64,000 bases of DNA from Algoriphagus sp. (GTDB lineage Bacteria > Bacteroidota > Bacteroidia > Cytophagales > Cyclobacteriaceae): the NCBI GenBank assembly GCA_029945945.1, contig JAQSDM010000012.1:124001-188000 (forward strand), given 5' to 3'. Each line of letters begins with the position of its first letter. Within the stretch, counting starts at the first letter, position 1. The notes below the pieces were generated by a model that made no database searches, was not told where the DNA came from, and saw nothing but the letters and a program-made list of their open reading frames with translations. Both the position numbers and the translations under genes were made by a program. Below, one piece after another: positions 1 to 7,114 of the stretch.

Positions 1-290
1 AGTTTTTCTCTGTAAAGAGTGGTCTCAAGTTCTTCCTTGAGGATATCGGGATTATTTCCTGTAAGATCTAATATTCGTTTTTCGGAGAGATCAGAGATTT
101 TCTTGACGAATTCTTTCCGTTCCCGGGCCAGTTTCACCACAGGCCATTCGTTCTTGCTGGGCAAAATTGGTTCGTACCGATGCTTGATGTATTTCTCCTC
201 CAAGTGGGATGCTGGTTTAAAAATCAGCTCAAAGATAATGAAAAAGACCTGTCCCGACTGAATTGCATGAAACGAGAAAGGCCTTAAGAT
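1..290 (-). CDS. Partial open frame, unrecognised protein, cut by window edge
   Basis: The minus strand is open from the stop codon of the DUF4199 gene (291-293) to the window edge, in the same frame as that gene. The translation contains a hydrophobic stretch (FFIIFELIFKP) followed by a charged segment (EEKYIKHRYEPILPSKNEWPVVKLARERKEF, given here only in part: EEKYIKHRYEPILPS), which reads like real protein. There is no ATG in the frame. A TTG at 201-203 is the first common alternative start, so the true start is uncertain, or there is a frameshift near the start. I do not recognise the family. The short plus-strand frame over the same bases looks like a shadow. Confidence 0.4.
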   Translation of the reverse strand, partial: MLRPFSFHAIQSGQVFFIIFELIFKPASHLEEKYIKHRYEPILPSKNEWPVVKLARERKEFVKKISDLSEKRILDLTGNNPDILKEELETTLYREK

Positions 291-776
291 TTAAGCCAAG
301 GATTTGGATTGGGTGAATAATGCCACAACAGCTGAAGTAATTATCCCCATGATTGCTGCTCCGATAACGGACTGGACCATGTAGCTCTTCAAATTATAAA
401 AAGCTTCCGCATCAGGCTGAGTCATTTTGCCTGAGCTGACTGCATATTCGATTACATTAGAAAAGTAATCCGGCGTAATCAGGGTGCTGGTGATGTATTG
501 AGTAAGAGGACTAAAAAGAGCGATAATCAATGTAATAATCAGACCTGCCAGAAATCCCTTTTTATAGGTCATTCTTCCATGATAATAATTCTTCTTCTTG
601 TCCAGTAGCGCAAAAATATAAATTGCAATAGCAGGTATAGCGAAAATATTAGTGTAGGTAGCATGGTCAGCGATCTTTTCATCATGCCAACCGAGGGCTT
701 TTTCAAGTGCCATCCATGTGAGCGAAGTTACGAGGAAAATAAAAGCCCATTTAACTTCAATTTTAATGTTTTTCAT
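291..776 (-). CDS. DUF4199 family membrane protein
   Basis: A 161-residue inner-membrane protein of unknown function. The opening (MKNIKIEVKW), the GWHDEKI motif near residue 30 and four hydrophobic segments (about residues 10-28, 44-58, 74-92 and 133-155) match the DUF4199 family, which is common in Bacteroidota and usually has this length. The start ATG at 774-776 is the only good one. It is transcribed away from the divergent polyprenyl synthase gene. The downstream reading frame continues in phase after its stop. No catalytic residues are evident. The family assignment is from memory of the sequence pattern. Confidence 0.75.
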   Translation of the reverse strand: MKNIKIEVKWAFIFLVTSLTWMALEKALGWHDEKIADHATYTNIFAIPAIAIYIFALLDKKKNYYHGRMTYKKGFLAGLIITLIIALFSPLTQYITSTLITPDYFSNVIEYAVSSGKMTQPDAEAFYNLKSYMVQSVIGAAIMGIITSAVVALFTQSKSLA

Positions 777-882
777 GATATCCGGATTCAGGGTAAGGTG
801 TAATTTTAAGTTATAAAAATTTAAGAAAACCTCAAAACGATTCCCCTCCTATACAGTTTCTATACCGGTACCAATGATTTCC

Positions 883-912
883 TTGTCCAAGACCGAAAGG
901 GTATTATTTTTA
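883..912 (+). promoter_or_regulatory. Candidate Bacteroidota-type promoter for the polyprenyl synthase gene
   Basis: TTG at 883-885 and TATTTTTA at 905-912 are 19 nt apart. This fits the primary sigma factor consensus of Bacteroidota (TTG, 19-21 nt, TAnnTTTG) with one mismatch. The ATG lies 17 nt downstream. Confidence 0.4.
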
Positions 913-928
913 CGACACCAAATACCTG

Positions 929-1903
929 ATGAAAGCAGACCTTAAGCAAATCCAATCTCCCATCGAGTCCGAAATGGTTCAATTTGAACTGAAGTTTCGT
1001 GACTTTATGAAGAGTAAGGTCAAGTTGCTGGACCATATTACCAATTACATCGTAAAGCGAAAAGGCAAGCAAATGCGCCCGATGTTTGTCTTTCTGACTG
1101 CAGGTGTTTGCGGAGGAATCAACGATTCCACACACAGAGGAGCTGCCCTTATTGAGTTGCTACATACAGCCACGCTTGTCCACGATGACGTGGTGGATGA
1201 TGCCAACTATCGGAGAGGATTTTTCTCAATCAATGCCCTTTGGAAAAATAAGATCGCAGTCCTTGTCGGGGATTATTTGCTCTCAAGAGGATTGCTTCTA
1301 AGTGTGGATAACGGAGATTTTCATCTGCTGAAAATCGTCTCAAATGCAGTGAAGGAAATGTCAGAAGGCGAGCTTTTGCAAATCGCAAAGGCAAGAAAGC
1401 TTGATATCACAGAAGATGTTTACTACACAATTATTCGTCAAAAAACTGCCAGCCTGATTGCATCTTGTTGCGCAGTAGGTGCCTCCAGCACCCAAAGTGA
1501 TCCTGAAACGATCGCCAAAATGCGAGAGTTTGGAGAGAAAGTCGGAATGGCTTTTCAGATTAAGGATGATCTTTTTGACTATGGGGCTGACGAAATCGGG
1601 AAGCCTGTCGGAATCGACATCAAGGAAAAAAAGATGACTCTTCCCTTGATTTTTGCTTTACAAAAAGCCGATTGGCTTGAAAAAAAGAGAATCATTCACA
1701 TGATCCGAAATCGAAGTGAAGAGAAAAAAGCGGTTAATGAGGTAATCGGGTTTGTGAAGAAAAGTGGTGGTCTTGAGTATGCTGAAACGGTAATGAACCG
1801 GTATTACCAGGAAGCCCTGGAAATTTTAAAAAGCTTTCCGGAATCCATCTATAAGACTTCTCTGGCTGATCTTGTGAGCTACACAATAGATCGAAAAAAA
1901 TAA
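929..1903 (+). CDS. Polyprenyl diphosphate synthase
   Basis: A 324-residue trans-isoprenyl diphosphate synthase. It condenses isopentenyl diphosphate with an allylic diphosphate to make the long side chain of menaquinone, or an undecaprenyl-type precursor. The first Asp-rich motif DDVVDD is at residues 86-91 and the second, DDLFD, at about 213-217. The GKQMRP motif at 46-51 binds diphosphate. Length is normal for the octaprenyl/solanesyl (IspB) group. Product chain length cannot be read with confidence. It stands alone between a divergent DUF4199 gene and a terminator, so it is probably monocistronic. Confidence 0.9.
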   Translation: MKADLKQIQSPIESEMVQFELKFRDFMKSKVKLLDHITNYIVKRKGKQMRPMFVFLTAGVCGGINDSTHRGAALIELLHTATLVHDDVVDDANYRRGFFSINALWKNKIAVLVGDYLLSRGLLLSVDNGDFHLLKIVSNAVKEMSEGELLQIAKARKLDITEDVYYTIIRQKTASLIASCCAVGASSTQSDPETIAKMREFGEKVGMAFQIKDDLFDYGADEIGKPVGIDIKEKKMTLPLIFALQKADWLEKKRIIHMIRNRSEEKKAVNEVIGFVKKSGGLEYAETVMNRYYQEALEILKSFPESIYKTSLADLVSYTIDRKK

Positions 1904-1925
1904 TTTACTTTTTATAAAAAAATTG

Positions 1926-1959
1926 AATCCTCCTTATATAAATAAGTGAGGATTTTTTT
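1926..1959 (+). terminator. Rho-independent terminator after polyprenyl synthase
   Basis: AATCCTC (1926-1932) pairs with GAGGATT (1948-1954), with an inner TTAT/ATAA pairing, and a run of seven T follows (1953-1959). It lies 23 nt after the stop codon. Confidence 0.75.
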
Positions 1960-2069
1960 GGCTAAACTTCTTAATTTTTGTAACTTATTAGTAGCCATAA
2001 GTAGCTTGAAAATCAGACTTATACACTATTTAATTTGAAGTTTAAAAGCAAAATAAACTGATAAATATC

Positions 2070-2684
2070 ATGTTATCTAATTTCCCAGAATTAAAAACGG
2101 AGAGATTGGATCTTATTCAAATAAGACAATCTCATTTGGATGATTTTTTCAACTTATTCAAAGACGAAAGAGTAGCCAAATTTTATAACATCATCCCATT
2201 CAACGAAAAGAAAGAAGCTCAGCTCTATCTTGATTTATTTGAATTTAGGTTTAAAAGGAAAACTGGAATTCGTTGGGGCATTGCTTTGAAAGGGGAAGAA
2301 AGTATAATTGGAACGATTGGATTCAATAATTTTCAAAAGAATCACAGTGGAAATTTGGGTTTCGATTTACAATTTGAATATTGGAATAAAGGGTTAATTT
2401 CAGAAGCACTGAAAGAAATCATAAAATATGGATTTCAACAGTTGGAAATAAACAGAATGGAGGCAGACGTTCAGCTGGGTAATATTGGTTCTGAAAAAGT
2501 TCTCGAAAAATTAGGATTCAGGAAGGAAGGAATATTACGAGATTGGATGTATTGGAATGGGAATCATTATGATATGACCATGTTTTCCTTGCTGAAAAGG
2601 GATTTTGAATTTGAAAAATTGAAGGCAGACAATCCGTTTGATTCCAACCTGATTCGTGGTGGTTTCTTCCAGCGCTCCCAGTGA
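2070..2684 (+). CDS. GNAT family N-acetyltransferase, RimJ/RimL type
   Basis: A 204-residue cytoplasmic acetyltransferase predicted to move an acetyl group from acetyl-CoA to an amino group. It opens with the typical ELKTERLDL motif. It has the conserved beta strand with GTIGFNNF (about residues 88-95), the YWNKGLISEAL acetyl-CoA loop region (about 107-117) and the end motif EKLGFRKEGILRD. The target (ribosomal protein or small molecule) cannot be told. The gene is more AT-rich than the neighbouring core genes, which suggests more recent acquisition. It is flanked by terminators or gene-free sequence and seems to be a single-gene unit. Confidence 0.85.
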   Translation: MLSNFPELKTERLDLIQIRQSHLDDFFNLFKDERVAKFYNIIPFNEKKEAQLYLDLFEFRFKRKTGIRWGIALKGEESIIGTIGFNNFQKNHSGNLGFDLQFEYWNKGLISEALKEIIKYGFQQLEINRMEADVQLGNIGSEKVLEKLGFRKEGILRDWMYWNGNHYDMTMFSLLKRDFEFEKLKADNPFDSNLIRGGFFQRSQ

Positions 2685-2994
2685 GCAGGGATTAATAGCC
2701 ATATAAGGTTTGAGACGAACGAAAAGAAAAATGGCTTTCTAAATCAATGACAAGCATCTGCCATAGAAGATGCCTTCAAAAAAAATGTTCCTTTGGCTGT
2801 TCCAGAAAACTCTAAAAAATTGAACATAAAATTCCTGAAAGTTGGGGGCCCTTTATGCTTTATAAGCTCCACGATCCAAACCAATCCTATATTCTTCTTT
2901 ACACTTTTGGGGATTTTTTCAGGTTTTTTTATTCACTTTTAGAAGCTAGGCAAGAAAAAATCTCTCTTTTAAAAACCGATCCTGATTTAAAGAC
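2685..2994. other. Intergenic region without recognised gene
   Basis: About 310 bp between the stops of two convergent genes. It is AT-rich with several T-runs near 2913-2970. A 62-codon plus-strand frame (2855-3043) overlaps the end of the NlpC gene and has no protein-like character. No clear hairpin or repeat was seen. Confidence 0.5.
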
Positions 2995-3558
2995 TCATCT
3001 ATTTTCTAAAACATTTACTGCTTTTACAAACCTACGATTGTAACCGGGGTGTTTTAAGCTTGAAATGATAACCTTCATTTCTTTGCTTGAAGAAGCGTGG
3101 ATAAAATCACTTTCCATCCCATTTGCATTGGTTACTATCCCTACATGCCCTATTTCATTTCTGGTAGGACTTAAAAAAACCAGGATATCTCCCTTTTTTA
3201 CGTTTTCAATGGAGACTTCTTTCCCAAAATTGGCAAACTGGGAGGAGCTTCGAGGGACTTCAATGTCAAAATTCTGAAAAACAAAGTAAACAAATCCTGA
3301 GCAGTCAAATGCTTCCTTACTACAAGCTCCATAAACATAAGGTGTTCCTAATAATTCCATTCCGAAGCTCTCAATACTGTCCCTCAAAGGCATATTGATT
3401 CTAATAGTATTTATCGGTTCGGCATTTGTTACAGCTTCTGCTCTTGTCGGCACACTCTCAACTTCTTTCGACGTACCAAATGCCAGGATGGCCAAAGAAA
3501 TTGTCGAGAAACAAAGGAGGATTACAATTTTGAAGAGATTCTTGTTTTTTGAGATCAT
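2995..3558 (-). CDS. NlpC/P60 (C40) cell-wall peptidase, exported
   Basis: A 187-residue exported cysteine peptidase expected to cleave peptide bridges of peptidoglycan (D-glutamyl-diaminopimelate type). A hydrophobic signal or anchor segment covers residues 10-27. The NlpC/P60 domain covers about residues 55-180. The catalytic Cys lies in FDCSGFVYF (about residue 89), the catalytic His in IGHVGIV (about 140), and a third polar residue in the FIHASS motif (about 155). The fold and order of motifs are complete. There is no SH3 or LysM binding domain. It is convergent with the GNAT gene and divergent from the SGNH hydrolase. Confidence 0.88.
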   Translation of the reverse strand: MISKNKNLFKIVILLCFSTISLAILAFGTSKEVESVPTRAEAVTNAEPINTIRINMPLRDSIESFGMELLGTPYVYGACSKEAFDCSGFVYFVFQNFDIEVPRSSSQFANFGKEVSIENVKKGDILVFLSPTRNEIGHVGIVTNANGMESDFIHASSSKEMKVIISSLKHPGYNRRFVKAVNVLENR

Positions 3559-3784
3559 TTAAATACTAATTACACGAACTTGTTAAGATCGCAATATCCA
3601 TAATTCATGGGTTAGGCCGATTAGGATTTAATGGTCACGACCCTTTTTGGTAAATTTTACTGAATAGCCACAAGGCCATAATCGTTCCTAAATTTCAAAA
3701 TAGCTTGATCCAATTCAAATTTCGGGTTAAAAATCAATTTTGGTCTTATCTTTTACCCTGCTTAGACTTCTAAATCCTTTAAAC

Positions 3785-4714
3785 ATGCATAAGATTTTAG
3801 GGACCCTTTTAATTTTTTTCGGCATACTCTCTTCCTGCTTTGCACAAGTATATTCCATTCCCGAAGTCACAAAACGGATCGTTTTCCTCGGTAACAGCAT
3901 TACCTACCAAGGGAAATTCATCTCTTATATCGACGCTTATTTGACGCTCCGTTATCCGGAAAAAAACCTGGAGATCATCAATGCTGGATTACCAAGCGAA
4001 ACAGTATCGGGCCTTTCTGAACCCAATCATGCCGATGGAAAATTCCCTAGACCCGATCTCCGTGAGCGTCTCCAGCGGGTTTTAGACAGCCTGAATCCGG
4101 ATTTGGTGATCGCCAATTACGGTATGAACGATGGTATTTACTTGCCATTTGACGAAGGTCGCTTTGACAAATTCAAAGCCGGAATGGAATGGACACACAG
4201 CACTATCGGAAATTCAGGAGCTGCTATGATTAACGTGACCCCACCCATCTACGACGAAAAGAAGGGAGCCGCTTATGCCAACGTGCTCGACCTCTATTCA
4301 GATTGGTTGGTAAGCTGCCGCTATACTCAAAATTGGGAGGTAATAGACCTTCACTGGCCCATGAAAAAACACCAGGAAGACCGACGTCTGCTTGACCCCG
4401 ATTTTGCTTTTGCAAAAGACGGGATTCACCCGAATGACCAGGGGCATTTCATCATGGCCAAGGAAATTCTTTTAGGGCTTGGTGAACAAGTAGAAGAAGC
4501 GGAGACTATTGAGGAACTTCTATCAGCTTTTCCCCAAGGCATGCAGATTCTCTCGCTGATCGAACAGCGCCAGGAAATCCTGAAACTAGCGTGGCTAAGT
4601 CAAACAGGGCATCAACGACCGGGAATTCCAGATGGCCTGCCGCTGCCTGAAGCGGAACAAAGGGTGGCAAAGATCAATTTGGAAATTCAATCTATCCTTC
4701 TTGAAAACAAGTAA
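3785..4714 (+). CDS. SGNH/GDSL family hydrolase, exported
   Basis: A 309-residue exported hydrolase of the SGNH fold, probably an esterase acting on carbohydrate esters. The ATG at 3785 is chosen because it starts a clean signal peptide (MHKILGTLLIFFGILSSCFA). A longer TTG frame from 3740 would spoil it. Block I is FLGNSIT (nucleophile Ser), block III is NYGMND (Asn of the oxyanion hole), and block V is KDGIHPN with the catalytic Asp and His. The C-terminal 60 residues after the SGNH domain are charged and helical and may be a separate extension. The substrate is unknown. The gene is convergent with the threonine operon. Confidence 0.8.
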   Translation: MHKILGTLLIFFGILSSCFAQVYSIPEVTKRIVFLGNSITYQGKFISYIDAYLTLRYPEKNLEIINAGLPSETVSGLSEPNHADGKFPRPDLRERLQRVLDSLNPDLVIANYGMNDGIYLPFDEGRFDKFKAGMEWTHSTIGNSGAAMINVTPPIYDEKKGAAYANVLDLYSDWLVSCRYTQNWEVIDLHWPMKKHQEDRRLLDPDFAFAKDGIHPNDQGHFIMAKEILLGLGEQVEEAETIEELLSAFPQGMQILSLIEQRQEILKLAWLSQTGHQRPGIPDGLPLPEAEQRVAKINLEIQSILLENK

Positions 4715-4782
4715 TTTTATTTTCCTCAGAATTCCTGCTTATAATTCAAAGATGCTCTTGGATCCAGATTGGCAAATCCTGT

Positions 4783-6084
4783 TTAATGATCCAGCCCAGC
4801 CAGATAAGCTTTAAACTCCCCAAATCCTTTCCCCATGGGGATCACTTTCTTCTCACCTTTCAAGAACCTGCTCAGTCGCTCCGGCAAAACCACTTTTGCC
4901 CCCAACGCTTTTTCTACCACATCTCTGAACTTACCCGGATGGGCAGTTTCCAGGAATACTCCCAGATATCCTGGATTTTTGCTCCTGAAATCAAGCAATC
5001 CCAGATAACCAACAGCCCCATGCGGATCAAGGATATAACCTTGCTTCTTCACTTTTTGAATTGCCTCAATGGTCTTCTCATCATCGTAGAAAAATCCATC
5101 CACATTCACTTTCAGCATACCTTCATTGCCTCCGTAAAGTGCGAGTAAACGTGGAAAATTGCTGGGATTGCCCACGTCCATGCTGTTTGAAACTGTCTGA
5201 ATGGAAGCCATTGACTTGAACTCTGATCCGGCCAAAAACTCCGGAACCACCTTGTTCAGATTAGTTGCTGCCACAAAATGATCGATCGGCAAACCCATTC
5301 TCTGAGCTAAAATTCCAGCTGCCAGATTTCCAAAATTCCCGCTTGGAACGGAGAAAACGATTTTCTTACTCGTTTTTGGAAGCCTCGAAAATGCATAGAA
5401 ATAATACAAAGCCTGCGGAATCCAGCGTGCGATGTTGATGGAATTCGCGGAAGTCAACAGCAAATTCTTATTCAGTTCTGCATCCAAAAACGCTTCCTTT
5501 ACCATGCGCTGACAATCGTCAAAAACCCCGTCCACTTCAATTGAAGTGATGTTTTGACCCAATGTAGTAAACTGCTTTTCCTGAAGTTCACTGACTTTTC
5601 CCTTCGGAAAAAGGATGATAACCTCCACTCCTTCCACGCCCAAAAATCCATTGGCCACCGCACTTCCTGTATCTCCGGAAGTGGCAACCAGCACTCTGAC
5701 TTTCTTGGCCGAATCTTCCAACAGCAAACTCATCAGCTTGGAACAAAAGCGTGCACCAAAATCTTTGAATGCCAGCGTCGGTCCATGAAAAAGCTCCAGA
5801 CTATAGATATCATCCTCCACTTTCACCAGCGGAGCATCAAAAACCAGCGTATGATCTACCAGATTTTTGATTTGGTCTTGGGTCAAATCTTCTGAAAAAA
5901 GAGCCCCTATTACCTCGTAACCAATTTCTCTAAAACTCATTTCAGGGAATTTTGCAAGGAGTTTTGGCGCCAGTTGAGGAATCACAATCGGCATGTACAA
6001 ACCCTGATCCGGCGCAAGACCTTTGATCACTGCTTCAGCCAATCCCACCTGATGCTCCGAATTATTGGTACTGTAAAATTTCAT
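4783..6084 (-). CDS. thrC: Threonine synthase
   Basis: A 433-residue PLP enzyme converting O-phosphohomoserine to threonine, the last step of the pathway. The N-terminal YSTNNSEHQVGLAEAV opening is typical of this branch. The PLP-binding lysine lies in LAFKDFGARF (about residues 108-117), and the phosphate-binding ATSGDTGSAV loop follows at about 136-145. Length matches the family. It is the third gene of the thrA-thrB-thrC cluster, separated from thrB by 100 nt that hold a hairpin, so its expression may be uncoupled from the tightly joined thrA-thrB pair. Confidence 0.96.
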   Translation of the reverse strand: MKFYSTNNSEHQVGLAEAVIKGLAPDQGLYMPIVIPQLAPKLLAKFPEMSFREIGYEVIGALFSEDLTQDQIKNLVDHTLVFDAPLVKVEDDIYSLELFHGPTLAFKDFGARFCSKLMSLLLEDSAKKVRVLVATSGDTGSAVANGFLGVEGVEVIILFPKGKVSELQEKQFTTLGQNITSIEVDGVFDDCQRMVKEAFLDAELNKNLLLTSANSINIARWIPQALYYFYAFSRLPKTSKKIVFSVPSGNFGNLAAGILAQRMGLPIDHFVAATNLNKVVPEFLAGSEFKSMASIQTVSNSMDVGNPSNFPRLLALYGGNEGMLKVNVDGFFYDDEKTIEAIQKVKKQGYILDPHGAVGYLGLLDFRSKNPGYLGVFLETAHPGKFRDVVEKALGAKVVLPERLSRFLKGEKKVIPMGKGFGEFKAYLAGLDH

Positions 6085-6116
6085 GTGTTTATAATTGTTT
6101 TTTCGCGGTCACATGG

Positions 6117-6167
6117 AATGCCCAAGATAATCATCTCCCTGTGTGGAGAGTTTTTCTCATGGGCATT
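6117..6167 (-). promoter_or_regulatory. Bulged hairpin in the thrB-thrC spacer
   Basis: AATGCCCA (6117-6124) pairs with TGGGCATT (6160-6167), and an inner CTCC/GGAG pairing lies between the arms. It stands between the thrB stop and the thrC start. In the direction of the operon no T-run follows, so it is not a classic terminator. It could set relative thrC expression or be an RNA-processing site. Confidence 0.4.
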
Positions 6168-6184
6168 TCATCTTTTCTGTTTTT

Positions 6185-7114
6185 TTAATCGATTAGGTAT
6201 GCTCCCTTGGTATTGATCTCCGAGAAATACACATCCACTCCAAGTCCGACTTTTTGATAGATATCCTCAGCAGCTTTTCGAATTTCTTCTGCTTTTTCTG
6301 AGCCTTTAGAAAGGGCAAAAAGAGTTGGGCCAGAACCTGAAATCCCCATTCCCAAAGCACCGATTGATTTCAAAGCTTCTCTCATTTCATAAAAGCCCGG
6401 AATCAAAACTGCCCGATATGGCTCCGCAATCACGTCTTTCAACGAACGGGAAATCAAATCAAAATCTTCCTGATACAAGCCTGCAATAAATCCGGCAACA
6501 TTACCCGACTGAATAGTCGAATGCTTCAGCGAGATCTGATCTCTCAGCACGCTTCTGGAATCGGAGGTTTTCAACTCAAAATGGGGATGCAAAAGCGCAC
6601 AATACAATCCGTCCGGTACATGAAGTTTGATCACATCCAAGGGGTGATAATCCCTGATCAGCACAAATCCTCCCAATAAACTTGGCGCCACATTGTCTGC
6701 ATGACCTGCTCCGCATGCGGCTTTTTCTGCAGCTATCGCAAAAGGAAGCAAAGCTTTCTTCTCAAACGGATCGCCCAAAAGCCTATTTGCTGCAACCAAA
6801 GCGGCTACGGCACTTGCGGCACTGGAGCCCATTCCTGAACCAAGCGGAAGTCCTTTTTTAAGATAAATATCCATTCCAACCTGCTCTCCATATTCATCAA
6901 GCATCGCCTGAATAGCTACAGCGCAGGTGTTTTTTTCAACTTCATAGGGCAATCTTCCCTCGTCTCCTTCGATGGAAACTACGGTCAGACCCGGCTCATC
7001 CTTTCGGACAAGCTCGACCGTATCGCCCATAGCATCAATGGCAAACCCGAGGATGTCAAACCCACAGGACACATTGGCGACAGTTGCCGGAGCAAAAGCT
7101 TTGACCGACTTCAT
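6185..7114 (-). CDS. thrB: Homoserine kinase
   Basis: A 309-residue GHMP-family kinase that phosphorylates homoserine with ATP, feeding threonine synthase. The ATP-binding GHMP motif GLPLGSGMGSSAASA is at about residues 88-102. The FAPATVANVSCGFDILG opening is typical of homoserine kinases, and the C-terminal GMGISGSGPTLFAL motif is intact. Its ATG shares one base with the thrA stop (TAATG at 7112-7116 on the minus strand), which points to translational coupling with thrA and near-equal expression. Confidence 0.96.
   Translation of the reverse strand: MKSVKAFAPATVANVSCGFDILGFAIDAMGDTVELVRKDEPGLTVVSIEGDEGRLPYEVEKNTCAVAIQAMLDEYGEQVGMDIYLKKGLPLGSGMGSSAASAVAALVAANRLLGDPFEKKALLPFAIAAEKAACGAGHADNVAPSLLGGFVLIRDYHPLDVIKLHVPDGLYCALLHPHFELKTSDSRSVLRDQISLKHSTIQSGNVAGFIAGLYQEDFDLISRSLKDVIAEPYRAVLIPGFYEMREALKSIGALGMGISGSGPTLFALSKGSEKAEEIRKAAEDIYQKVGLGVDVYFSEINTKGAYLID

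Noticed and set aside
860..1135. Minus-strand 91-codon frame
   Set aside because: It lies opposite the polyprenyl synthase, whose motifs are clear; the frame is a shadow.
2855..3043. Plus-strand 62-codon frame before the NlpC gene
   Set aside because: It runs into the end of the NlpC/P60 gene, is very Phe/Leu-rich because of T-runs, and has no family pattern.
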